A DNA stretch of 64,000 nucleotides, from positions 70,472 to 134,471 of the forward strand of contig JBEKSR010000001.1 in the NCBI GenBank assembly GCA_049516835.1. Reading direction: 5' to 3'. This DNA comes from Fen-178 sp049516835 (lineage in GTDB: Bacteria > Acidobacteriota > Terriglobia > Bryobacterales > Bryobacteraceae). Under the pieces are notes generated by a model. The model was not told where the DNA came from, did no database searches, and saw only the letters and a list, made by a program, of their open reading frames with translations. The translations under genes were made by a program, and so were the position numbers. Position 1 is the stretch's first letter, and each line of letters starts with the position of its first letter. Positions 35,059-43,375 of the stretch are shown here, in pieces.

Positions 35059-36983
35059 TCTTATTGTTCCTGCTCCTGGCCGCCTGCACTCGCCAGCCGG
35101 TTGGGCCGCGCGTCGAACGGATTGCCATTCTGCGCTTCGAGAACCTCGGCGCCGGCGTTTCCGACGACTGGATGGGCCGCGCCTTCTCCGAAGTCATTAC
35201 CGCAGAGTTGGCCGGCGCGCCGGGCCTCTACGCCATCCCCTCGAACCGGCTGCACGGTTTCGATCAGGTGCTCGGACCGCGGCCGGTCTCTTTGCCGGGC
35301 ATTTCCGCCGAGCGCACCTTAGCGTTCGCTTCCGGCGCTACCCGCTTGGGCTACGGGGAGTACTCCGTTCGCGCAGGCAGGCTCTCGGCGCGGCTCACCA
35401 TCGAAGATCCGCGGACCGGGAAGACGACCAACGTGGTTTCCGCCGGGCCCAGTGGGCACCCTGCGGCGGGCGACGTGTTCGCCGTGGCCTCAGAGCTGGC
35501 GCGGCGGATCTCGAGCCGCGTGGCGCCCTACGGCACAAACAGCGTGCCGGCGCTGAAAGCTTGCGTGGCGGCCAGGGAATCGGCCACCGCCGCCGCCGCC
35601 GCGCAGAATCTCAATCAAGCCATCGCCGTCGACCCCGATTTCGGACCGCCTTACCGCCTGCTGGCGCAATTGAAAGCCCAGCAGCAGGACCGCGCCGGCG
35701 CCGAGGCTCTACTCGGGCAGGCGCTGGCCCGCGCCGGCGCCATGCCCCCAGCGGAGCGCGCGCGCCTGGAGCTGGAAGCCGCCAATCTCCACGGCGATCT
35801 CGCCGCTGGCAAGAGCGCCCTCACCACGCTGGTCGCGCTCGAGCCGAACGATCCCGCCGCATGGAGCTCGCTCGCCGAATCCTGCATGAGCCGCCGCGAA
35901 TACCAGCAGGCCGTTCTGTCCTATCGGAAACTGCTCGAAGTGGAGCCGGAAGACGTCGCTGCGCTGAACCAGCTCGGTTATGCCGCCGCGTATGCGGGCA
36001 GTTTCGATACCGCGCTGGACGCGCTACGCCGCTACCAGGCGTTGCGCCCCGCGGACGCCAATCCATTGGACTCGCAGGGTGACGTCAGCCTGCTGGCCGG
36101 GCGCTTGCGCCAGGCCGAGAACCTCTACTTGCAGGCCGCCAAAAAAGACCCCAACTTCGAGAATGGCGGCGAGCTGTGGAAAGCCGCCATGGCGCGGCTC
36201 ATGAGCGGCGACGTGGCCGGCGCCGACAAGCTCGCCCAGCAGTACATCGAGGCCCGCGAGGCCGCCAAGGACCCCGTCGCCGAGTACCACAAGGCGGAAT
36301 GGTCTTGGGTCAGCGGCCGGCGCAAATCCGCCTGGCAGCGGCTCGCGACCTTCGCGCGCGGAGCCGAAAACGGCCCGTTGCGGGAACTCGCCTCGCGCGC
36401 TTATTCCCAGCTCGCCGTATGGAGCCTGGTGCTGGGCGACCGCGCCGCCGCCGGACAATTGGCGCAGAAAGGGGTTCTCCTCGCCGGCCCTTCTTCCGCC
36501 GGCGCCGCCACGGTGGCGCGTTACCTGGCCGAGCCTCCGGCCTCCTCGTCCGAGTGGTCCGTGCGCGCGGAGCGGCTCTTCCCCAACGCCTCCCAGGATT
36601 CCATCAAGGATTTCGCGCTGGCCTACGCGCTGTTGCTCGGCAAGGAATTCCAGCCCGCCTCACTGCTATTGAAGGAGCTGTACGACGGCGCCAAACCGGC
36701 AGCCGATCCAAGCCTGCCGGTCATGCTGGCGTGGACCTGCCTGGAAACCGGCCGCGCCAAAGACGCCGCGCCCCTCCTGCGCCTCAATCCGATTCCGTCT
36801 CCCAACGGCGTGAGCCTGTTCGCCCCATTCTATTTCCCGCGCATTTACTACCTGCGCGGAGCGGTTGCGGAGAAGGAAGGCAAGCCCGACGAGGCGCGCG
36901 CCAACTACCAGTTGTTCCGGCAACTCTCCGGTCCCGACCTGCTGATTTGGGGCGAGGAGCAGAGAGCCTCGCGGGCGCAGTGA
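35046..36983 (+). CDS. TPR lipoprotein with N-terminal FlgO/TolB-like domain
   Basis: 645 residues. The ATG at 35046 gives a lipoprotein signal ending LLLAAC-T. Residues about 30-160 match the FlgO/TolB-like pattern (RIAILRFENLGAGVSDDWMG...ITAELAG), followed by many TPR-like helical repeats. Such proteins, often paired with kinases or envelope systems, are scaffolds. The start codon is donated by the fourth hairpin of the palindromic element. Its stop overlaps the start of the methyltransferase (TGATG). Confidence 0.8.
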   Translation: MAAPLLLFLLLAACTRQPVGPRVERIAILRFENLGAGVSDDWMGRAFSEVITAELAGAPGLYAIPSNRLHGFDQVLGPRPVSLPGISAERTLAFASGATRLGYGEYSVRAGRLSARLTIEDPRTGKTTNVVSAGPSGHPAAGDVFAVASELARRISSRVAPYGTNSVPALKACVAARESATAAAAAQNLNQAIAVDPDFGPPYRLLAQLKAQQQDRAGAEALLGQALARAGAMPPAERARLELEAANLHGDLAAGKSALTTLVALEPNDPAAWSSLAESCMSRREYQQAVLSYRKLLEVEPEDVAALNQLGYAAAYAGSFDTALDALRRYQALRPADANPLDSQGDVSLLAGRLRQAENLYLQAAKKDPNFENGGELWKAAMARLMSGDVAGADKLAQQYIEAREAAKDPVAEYHKAEWSWVSGRRKSAWQRLATFARGAENGPLRELASRAYSQLAVWSLVLGDRAAAGQLAQKGVLLAGPSSAGAATVARYLAEPPASSSEWSVRAERLFPNASQDSIKDFALAYALLLGKEFQPASLLLKELYDGAKPAADPSLPVMLAWTCLETGRAKDAAPLLRLNPIPSPNGVSLFAPFYFPRIYYLRGAVAEKEGKPDEARANYQLFRQLSGPDLLIWGEEQRASRAQ

Positions 36984-37564
36984 TGAACACCTTCCGACAC
37001 GTTCTGGCCGTGCTGATGCTGATGTTCATGCCCGGCGCTGTCCTGTTCTGGTTCGTGATCCATCCGTTCATTCGGTTCTGGAGACGGATTGGCTTGCGCC
37101 GTTCCGGAGCCATCCTCACTGCGCTGCTTACGGTATTCGCCGCGGGCGTGTTTCTATTGCGGAAGACTCTGCTCGCCGTGGAGTTCGGAACGAATCCCGT
37201 CCTGATTGCCGTAGCCGTGCCGATTCTGGCCGCGTGCATTGTGCTGCGCCGGAAGATCTCCCGCCACCTGCGTTTCAGTACCCTGGGCGGGCTCCCGGAG
37301 CTGGCGCCGGAAAGTCATCCTCAGCCGCTCCTGACCGGGGGAATCTACTCCCGTATCCGCCATCCGCGCTACGTCGAGGCCCTGCTGGTCATGGCGTCTC
37401 TCGCTCTGGTGGCCAACAATCTGGCCACTTACGTGAATTGGATCGTAGCCATCCCGAGCCTGCTGCTGATCGTACGCATCGAGGAGCGCGAGCTTCGCGA
37501 TCGCTTCGGCGCCGAATACGACGCTTATTGCGCGCGCGTCCCCCGCTTCGTGCCGCGATGCTAA
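36983..37564 (+). CDS. Isoprenylcysteine carboxyl methyltransferase-family membrane protein
   Basis: 193 residues, four or five membrane helices and the C-terminal ICMT/PEMT signature: GIYSRIRHPRYVEALLVMAS followed by IRIEERELRDRFGAEYDAYCARVPRF. This RHPxY...EExxLxxxFGxxYxxY pattern binds SAM in prokaryotic ICMT-like methyltransferases. Substrate unknown (small lipids or isoprenoids). Translationally coupled to the lipoprotein gene (TGATG). Confidence 0.8.
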   Translation: MNTFRHVLAVLMLMFMPGAVLFWFVIHPFIRFWRRIGLRRSGAILTALLTVFAAGVFLLRKTLLAVEFGTNPVLIAVAVPILAACIVLRRKISRHLRFSTLGGLPELAPESHPQPLLTGGIYSRIRHPRYVEALLVMASLALVANNLATYVNWIVAIPSLLLIVRIEERELRDRFGAEYDAYCARVPRFVPRC

Positions 37565-37609
37565 AAAAGGGGTCAGACGCATTTATTTAAATGCGTCTGA
37601 CCCCTTTTT
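37564..37609. terminator. Perfect 22-bp palindrome, bidirectional terminator
   Basis: Two 22-base arms (37564-37585 and 37588-37609) are perfect inverted copies around TT; the arms begin AAAAAGGGGTCAGACGC. With A- and T-runs on the outer ends it forms a terminator in both directions between the convergent methyltransferase and regulator genes, and it includes the last base of one stop codon and two bases of the other. Confidence 0.85.
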
Positions 37610-38909
37610 ACAGCTTCATCTGCTCCAGCTTCCGGTAGAGGGTTTTGCGTTCGATGCCCAGTTTCTTGGCGGCCTTGCTCTTGTTGCCGCCCATGGCAAC
37701 CAGCATCTTGCGGATCTGGTCTTCTTCTACTTCCGCCAGGGTCTCGACGGGCTTCTCGCGCGAACCAATGGCCAGAGCGTGCCGCACGGTCTGGTCGTCG
37801 ACCCGGTCAGCCAGGATCGTCAGCCGCTCGATCACGTGCTGCAACTGCCGCACGTTGCCCGGCCATAGGTGTTCCCGCAGCGCCGCGACTCCGGAGTCCA
37901 TCAACTTCACGTCACGGTGGTAGCGCTCATTGTACTTTCTGAGGAAATGCTGAGTGAGCAGGACGATATCGCCGGGATGCTCGCACAGCGGCGGCATCAC
38001 GATCCGCACCACGTTGAGGCGGTGCCAAAGGTCCTCGCGGAATTTTTCCTCCTTCACCATCCGCTGGAGATCCCGGTTGGTGGCAGCCAGGACCCGCACA
38101 TCCACCGTCTTGGATCGCGAGGCGCCCACGGGGCGGATCTCGTGGCTTTCGAGAAACCGCAGCAGCGCAAGCTGGAAGTTGTGTTCGATATCGCCGATCT
38201 CGTCCAGAAACACGGTGCCCCGGTTGGCGGCCTCGAACACACCCACGCGGTCGCGGTCGGCGCCGGTGAACGCGCCGCGCATCGAGCCGAACAATTCGCT
38301 CTCCAGCAGGGAAGGCGCGATGGAGGCGCAATCCACCGGCACGAACGGCTGATCCTTGCGATTGCTGAACCGGTGGATCATATGCGCCGCCATATCCTTG
38401 CCGGTGCCGGTCTCGCCTTCAATGAGCACGGTGGCATCGGTGGGAGCCGTCCGGGAAATCGTCTTATAGATCTCAACCATGCTCGGCGACGTGCCGATCA
38501 TCTCCGTCTCGAGCGGCTCCTTCTCTTCGGCTTCGCCCTCTTGTTCCTGGCGCGAGGCCTCGGCGCGCTCGATGGCATCCAGCATCACGTCGAGGTCGAA
38601 GGGCTTGGCGATGTAATCGAAGGCGCCGCCGCGGGTGGCGGCCATCACCGTCTCGACCGTGCCGCGGCCCGTCATGAGAATCACCGAACAGAGCGGATCC
38701 TTCCGCTTGGCGGCGTCCAGGATATCGAGGCCGGTGCGCTCATCGATATAGATGTCGGAAACCACGATGGGATAAGCGTTGCCGCTCAGGCGCTCGATGG
38801 CTTCCCCGGTGGTCGACACGGCGTCCACCTCGTACCCTTTTTCCTCCAGCGCCGTCAGAACGGTGAACTGAAGGGCTGGATCGTCTTCTACTAATAGTAT
38901 TTTCTGCAT
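37608..38909 (-). CDS. NtrC-family sigma54-dependent response regulator
   Basis: 433 residues. Receiver domain (1-120) with phospho-acceptor Asp in VVSDIYIDERTG, AAA+ domain (about 140-370) with Walker A GETGTGKD, the sigma54-contacting GAFTGA, and Walker B GTVFLDEIGD, then a Fis-type HTH (NKSKAAKKLGIERKTLYRKLEQ). It overlaps the upstream CHASE2 kinase by one base (TAATG), so they form a cognate pair. Target sigma54 promoters cannot be identified here. Confidence 0.95.
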   Translation of the reverse strand: MQKILLVEDDPALQFTVLTALEEKGYEVDAVSTTGEAIERLSGNAYPIVVSDIYIDERTGLDILDAAKRKDPLCSVILMTGRGTVETVMAATRGGAFDYIAKPFDLDVMLDAIERAEASRQEQEGEAEEKEPLETEMIGTSPSMVEIYKTISRTAPTDATVLIEGETGTGKDMAAHMIHRFSNRKDQPFVPVDCASIAPSLLESELFGSMRGAFTGADRDRVGVFEAANRGTVFLDEIGDIEHNFQLALLRFLESHEIRPVGASRSKTVDVRVLAATNRDLQRMVKEEKFREDLWHRLNVVRIVMPPLCEHPGDIVLLTQHFLRKYNERYHRDVKLMDSGVAALREHLWPGNVRQLQHVIERLTILADRVDDQTVRHALAIGSREKPVETLAEVEEDQIRKMLVAMGGNKSKAAKKLGIERKTLYRKLEQMKL

Positions 38910-40804
38910 TAATGTTGTACGGGCACTACCACCGTGAAACAGGAGCCAACGCCGGGCTCGCTGGTCACTTCAATCCGCCCTCCATGCTGTTCCACGATCT
39001 GTTGGACGATGGAAAGCCCGATTCCGGTGCCTGCTTCTCCGGATTCTTCCGCCTTCTTGGTGCGGTAGAACTTTTGAAAGACCTGCTTGACCTCCTTCTG
39101 ATCCATGCCGATGCCCTGGTCCTTCACGGCGATGCGGATGTGGCTATCGTCCCTCCAGCCGGAGATTTTGACTTCGGTGCGCTGGGGGGAATACTTGACC
39201 GCGTTGGTAAGTAAATTGTAACAGGCGTACTCCATCAATTCCCGGTCGCCGGTAAGTTGCAGCTCTTCGGGGATGGGTTCGAGGGTGATGGCGATATGCT
39301 TGCGCTCGCCCAGCGGCCTCACGCGCGCGACACAGACATCAACCATCTCCTTTAACGGGATGGCCTGGCGCTTCAGCTCCATTTGCCCCGCGGAGAGCCG
39401 CTCGACGTTGAGAAAAATCTCCACCATGCGAGCCAGGCGCTTGGATTCCGAATTGATGAGCAGCGCGATCTGCTGGCGTTTCTCCTCGGTGAGGGCGTAG
39501 CGCGAGATCAGCTCGCTGGATCCCTGGATGGCGGAAAGGGGCGTGCGCATTTCGTGCGTGACGAAGTGCATGGCCTGCTGGTAACGCGCGCGTGTGGCCT
39601 GCTCGAGGCGCAAATTACGGCGCACCACGAGATGATAGTAAGCGGCCGCAGTCATAGTTCCGAGCAGCGCCGCAGATGCCGGAGTCGAAAAAGGAAGGAC
39701 GCGCTGGTGCGTGAAAAAGACGTAGGGCGTGACGCCGGCGCACCCCAGAATCAGCACGCTCGCGGCGTATGCCCGCCACCCCGGCAGATACCGGAACGCC
39801 AGGCCGGCGGCCACCACCAGGCCGAGGCTGAAGAGCAGCACCCAGAAATCGGAGACATCGGTGAGGAAGCGGCCCTGCGCCATGGTTTCAAACGCCTGAG
39901 CGTTGATTTCGATCCCGGTGGTCTGGCGGCCGAGCGCGTACGGGGTCAACAGGCGGTCGCGGACCTCGGTGATGGCAGTGACCCCGATGAACACCACTTT
40001 GCCAGTGAATTTCGCCGCCCCGGCGGGATCGTCGAGCAGGTCCTTCAAAGATACGCGCGGGATCGGCGCCATGTCGAACGGAATAAACCGCACGCGCATG
40101 GGCCGGCCGTCGCCGCGCGCGGGAATCACGGTGTCGCCGATTTGGAGATCGCTGGGAGATTCGACGATGGGCGCGCCCCGGCTCAGCCGGAACGCCTCCA
40201 GCGACAGAGCCCACCGGCGCACATGGCCCGAGCGTTTCTCCAGAGGAATGGCGCGCGTGACCGAGTCGTTCTTGTCGGGATCGGCGTAAACGTGCCCCAG
40301 GGCCGCCCCGCGCCGGAACTCCTCCAGCGGCTCTTCCCACTGCCGGCCGTCATCGATCAGCTCGCAGGAGAGCACCAGGTCCGGCGTGGCCTGGAAAGCT
40401 TGGGCGAGCGCGGCATCCACGGCCGGGTCCTGGCTTCTCTCCGCCAGGATCACGTCGACCGCGACGGCCTTGGGCGCAGCCGGCGCAACCAGGCGCAGGG
40501 CCTCGGCCAGAGGCTGGCGGATGCCGCGGATGCCACCGGGGATGGCGGAGAGAGTCCGCTCGTCGATGGCCAGCAGCTCCGACTGCGGCTGCCACGGCTG
40601 GGGCTGATAGAGCCGGAACATGTAGTCGTAGGCGTAGTTGTCCAACTGCGCCCCGAACATCCAGCTCCCCACCACGGCCACGACGAACGCAGCCGCCAGC
40701 AGGGCGATATACGAAGCCGTGCTTTTCCAGTTCAGCCGCGCCACGAATTTCAGTATAGTCGGTGGGGCATGCTTTAGCTTGCCCAGACCATCCAAAACAA
40801 TCAT
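38909..40804 (-). CDS. CHASE2-domain sensor histidine kinase
   Basis: 631 residues. N-terminal helix, an extracytoplasmic CHASE2 domain (about 60-330: LLAIDERTLSAIPGGIRG, ADPDKNDSVTRAIPL), three membrane helices (about 335-400), then HisKA with HFVTHEMRTPLSAIQGSSEL and a HATPase with NLLTNAVKYSP, DQGIGM and GTGIGLSIVQQIV. It senses an unknown extracellular cue and phosphorylates the regulator encoded immediately downstream. Confidence 0.95.
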   Translation of the reverse strand: MIVLDGLGKLKHAPPTILKFVARLNWKSTASYIALLAAAFVVAVVGSWMFGAQLDNYAYDYMFRLYQPQPWQPQSELLAIDERTLSAIPGGIRGIRQPLAEALRLVAPAAPKAVAVDVILAERSQDPAVDAALAQAFQATPDLVLSCELIDDGRQWEEPLEEFRRGAALGHVYADPDKNDSVTRAIPLEKRSGHVRRWALSLEAFRLSRGAPIVESPSDLQIGDTVIPARGDGRPMRVRFIPFDMAPIPRVSLKDLLDDPAGAAKFTGKVVFIGVTAITEVRDRLLTPYALGRQTTGIEINAQAFETMAQGRFLTDVSDFWVLLFSLGLVVAAGLAFRYLPGWRAYAASVLILGCAGVTPYVFFTHQRVLPFSTPASAALLGTMTAAAYYHLVVRRNLRLEQATRARYQQAMHFVTHEMRTPLSAIQGSSELISRYALTEEKRQQIALLINSESKRLARMVEIFLNVERLSAGQMELKRQAIPLKEMVDVCVARVRPLGERKHIAITLEPIPEELQLTGDRELMEYACYNLLTNAVKYSPQRTEVKISGWRDDSHIRIAVKDQGIGMDQKEVKQVFQKFYRTKKAEESGEAGTGIGLSIVQQIVEQHGGRIEVTSEPGVGSCFTVVVPVQH

Positions 40805-40805
40805 G

Positions 40806-40879
40806 GCCGCTGATGAACACCGATGAACGCAGATAAGTATCCTGTTTTCAATCCGTGTTTATCGGTGTTCATCGGCGGC
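40806..40879. repeat. Imperfect inverted repeat beside the kinase start
   Basis: A 19-base arm at 40806-40824 (GCCGCTGATGAACACCGAT) is inverted at 40861-40879 with one mismatch; the 36-base centre is AT-richer. It directly precedes the kinase ATG on the minus strand. Probable repeat or regulatory hairpin. Confidence 0.5.
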
Positions 40880-40950
40880 CCAAATCGGTTTTTCGCGCCT
40901 TCTCACGCAGCAGCAACTCTCAATTGATCACCGGCTGGGTAGTGTGCTAC

Positions 40951-41124
40951 TTACGATTTCTGGCGCTTGAGAATGACGGTGGAGGCGCCTCCCAAATTAT
41001 CGCCCCATGCCGCCACTGCTTCCCATCCATCCGATCCGGCCGTGTTGAGTTCTTTCTCTGCTCCGTCGCTGTTCCCATAAACGTTACGCAAGCAGATCAC
41101 TTTATATTCCCACTGCGTTGCCAT
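40951..41124 (-). CDS. Small DUF4177-like protein
   Basis: 57 residues. ATQWEYKVICLRNVYGNSDGAEKELNTAGSDGWEAVAAW has the WEYK...L...GxDGWE pattern of the DUF4177 family. The second of two ATGs was chosen because AGGGAG lies six bases before it. No known function. Confidence 0.7.
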   Translation of the reverse strand: MATQWEYKVICLRNVYGNSDGAEKELNTAGSDGWEAVAAWGDNLGGASTVILKRQKS

Positions 41125-41134
41125 CATGTTCTCC

Positions 41135-41332
41135 CTACCGCGACAGGACATCCGATCGATGCCCGCGATCGCGGTCTTCGTGGATCGATTCAGCGCTGTT
41201 CGACATCACCGGCAGAGAATCGACCAGCGCGCGGAATTGCTCGCGCTGGCTTCGCATGCGGCGGCGCCGGCGAGCCTCCGCCAGGGTCAATTCCTGTTGC
41301 TGGAAGACGCGCGTTTTCAAGCGGATTGCCAT
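41135..41332 (-). CDS. Small basic hypothetical protein
   Basis: 65 residues, strongly charged, with EARRRRRMRSQREQF. It begins 29 bases after the SDR stop on the same strand and ends 10 bases before the DUF4177-like start, so it could be cotranscribed. Weak ribosome site. No family is recognised and it may not be a gene. Confidence 0.35.
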   Translation of the reverse strand: MAIRLKTRVFQQQELTLAEARRRRRMRSQREQFRALVDSLPVMSNSAESIHEDRDRGHRSDVLSR

Positions 41333-41361
41333 CTCACTTCGATCATACCTTTTGGAGCCGC

Positions 41362-42099
41362 TTACCGCTGGCTTAGCCCGCCGTCCACCGCCAGCGTCTG
41401 CCCGGTCACGAAATCAGACGCTTTCAGGAAGTAAACCACGGCGTCCGCGACCTCGGCCGGAGTCCCGCCGCGCTTGGCCGGAGTGACTTCCATCATCTTC
41501 CGACCGCGCTCGTCGATGTCCTCGAACGGAATCACTCCCGGCGCCACCGAGTTCACGGTGATCTCCGGCGCAAAGGCCTTCGCCAGCGCGCGGGTCAGCA
41601 TAATCACCCCGGCCTTCGAGGCGCAGTAGTGGGCGTGCTCCGCCCAGGGGCGTATGCCGCCCAGCGAGCTGATATTGACGATGCGCCCGCCGCCGGTCTT
41701 TTTCATGAGCCGCGCGCCGTGCTGGCAGCAGAAGAAGACCGCTTTCAGGTTCACGGAGTGAATGAAATCCCAGTCCTGCTCGGTGATTTCGAGCGGAAGC
41801 CGGCGGGTGAAGCGCGCGGCGTTGTTCACCAGCCCGTCCAGCCGTCCGAAGCGCTCTTCCACCTGGGCGAACATGCGGCCGATTTCGGCTACGTTTTCCA
41901 GGTTGGCGCGGACCAGCGCCGCGCCGCCACACTCCTCGGCCGTGCGGCGCGCTTCGGCTTCCGAGCGGTGGTAGTGGATCGCTACCCGCGCGCCCTCTTC
42001 GGCCAGCCGCAGGGCGATCCCACGCCCGATTCGCCGGGCCGCGCCAGTGACCAGTACCACGCGGCCGGACAGAACTCCATCAGACGTTCGGCTCTCCAT
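41362..42099 (-). CDS. SDR-family oxidoreductase
   Basis: 245 residues, classical short-chain dehydrogenase: nucleotide motif VTGAARRIGRGIA, LVNNAARF, catalytic Ser in NISSLGG and Tyr/Lys in YCASKAG, and a C-terminal TGQTLAVDGG. The ARRIG pattern after TGA resembles pteridine reductases (FolM-like) as much as general SDRs. It overlaps the MFS gene by 20 bases and ends the five-gene operon that begins with mazG. Confidence 0.88.
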   Translation of the reverse strand: MESRTSDGVLSGRVVLVTGAARRIGRGIALRLAEEGARVAIHYHRSEAEARRTAEECGGAALVRANLENVAEIGRMFAQVEERFGRLDGLVNNAARFTRRLPLEITEQDWDFIHSVNLKAVFFCCQHGARLMKKTGGGRIVNISSLGGIRPWAEHAHYCASKAGVIMLTRALAKAFAPEITVNSVAPGVIPFEDIDERGRKMMEVTPAKRGGTPAEVADAVVYFLKASDFVTGQTLAVDGGLSQR

Positions 42100-43375
42100 G
42101 AACTTCGATCTCCTCCGGGTCTACGCCCTCGCGCGCCGGCTCGGGAAGCCGGCCGGTGAATTGCGCCCAGCCCCAGAATATCGCGGTCGTGGAGCTGAGC
42201 GCTCCCGCAATCGCGCCGATGGTCCGCGGGTCCCAATGCTGCGAGGCGATGCCCGCCAGCATCATCGAGATCATCATGACAGACCAGGTGGTCGATTCCA
42301 TGGTGGCGAACACGCGCCCCCGAAGTCCGTTCGGAACCGAGCGCATCAGTTGCGACATGTTCATCACCGAGCTGAACCCCACTCCGGCGCGCGATAGCGC
42401 GATGAACACCAGTGCCCAGGTGAAGCTGCGCATCTGGCTGAACAGAATATACGAACCGCCATGCACGATGTAACAGATCGCGATGGAGCGTTTGTAATTG
42501 GTGAAGCTGAGACGCCGCCCGATGATATGCGCGAGCGCCCCTCCGCACAACAGGCCGACTCCGGCGAAGCTCCAGATGGTGCCGAGGCCGGCGGGGCCGC
42601 GATTGAAGACCAGCTCGCCGAAGACGGTGAACAGGATCTGCGCCGCCCCGCCGCCGGTGGCCCAGCCGACGTTGATCAGGGCGAGTCCGAGAATCAGCGG
42701 AGTGGCGCGCATATACCGCAGGCCCTCGACGTACTCGTGCCACGGCCGCACCACCTCGGCTTCGGTGAGCGAGCTGCGCGGCGGGCGGAAGCCGCGGCCC
42801 GCCAGAAACAGCCGGGAAATGCACAGCGCGGAGACCAGGAAGGAAAGCGAGTTGCCGAAAAACGCCCACTGGTAGCCGAACTGCATCACGCTCGCCCCGC
42901 CCAGGAAAGTGCCGATCGTCAGAGTGGTCCACTGCGTGGTCTGGGTCAGCGAATTGGCGGTGTGCAGCTCATCTTTGGTGGCGATCGACGGCAGAATGGA
43001 CGCGCGCCCGCTGGTGAAGAACGGCGAGGCCAGCATGAGCAGGGCGCTGAGGACGTACAGCAGCCACGTGTCCGTGCGCCTCACCGTGAGGATGAAAGCC
43101 ATGGCCACCACCGCGCGGATCAGATCGCTGGCGATCATGACTTGCTTGCGGTTGAGCCGGTCGAGCACCACCCCCGCCACCGGCCCAATCAGCACCGCCG
43201 GGATGGCCCGCGAAAGCATCACCCCGCTCACCACCAGCCCCGACTTGGTATGGGCCACCGCCAGGCTGAAGACCGCGATGTTGTTGAAGTGGTCGCCGAT
43301 TTCACTGACCACCTGGCCGGCCCACGTGTAGCGGTAGTTGCGGTTGTCGCGCAGCAGCGAGACGAAGGCGTTCAA
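42080..43375 (-). CDS. MFS transporter (EntS-like)
   Basis: 431 residues with about 12 membrane helices and the MFS loop motif VLDRLNRKQVMIASDLIRA between helices 2 and 3. It resembles the enterobactin exporter EntS and drug-efflux members. ATG overlaps the NSAR stop (ATGA), so it is translated from the same mRNA. The substrate may be linked to the N-succinyl amino acid chemistry, which is inference. Confidence 0.88.
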   Translation of the reverse strand: MNAFVSLLRDNRNYRYTWAGQVVSEIGDHFNNIAVFSLAVAHTKSGLVVSGVMLSRAIPAVLIGPVAGVVLDRLNRKQVMIASDLIRAVVAMAFILTVRRTDTWLLYVLSALLMLASPFFTSGRASILPSIATKDELHTANSLTQTTQWTTLTIGTFLGGASVMQFGYQWAFFGNSLSFLVSALCISRLFLAGRGFRPPRSSLTEAEVVRPWHEYVEGLRYMRATPLILGLALINVGWATGGGAAQILFTVFGELVFNRGPAGLGTIWSFAGVGLLCGGALAHIIGRRLSFTNYKRSIAICYIVHGGSYILFSQMRSFTWALVFIALSRAGVGFSSVMNMSQLMRSVPNGLRGRVFATMESTTWSVMMISMMLAGIASQHWDPRTIGAIAGALSSTTAIFWGWAQFTGRLPEPAREGVDPEEIEVHGEPNV

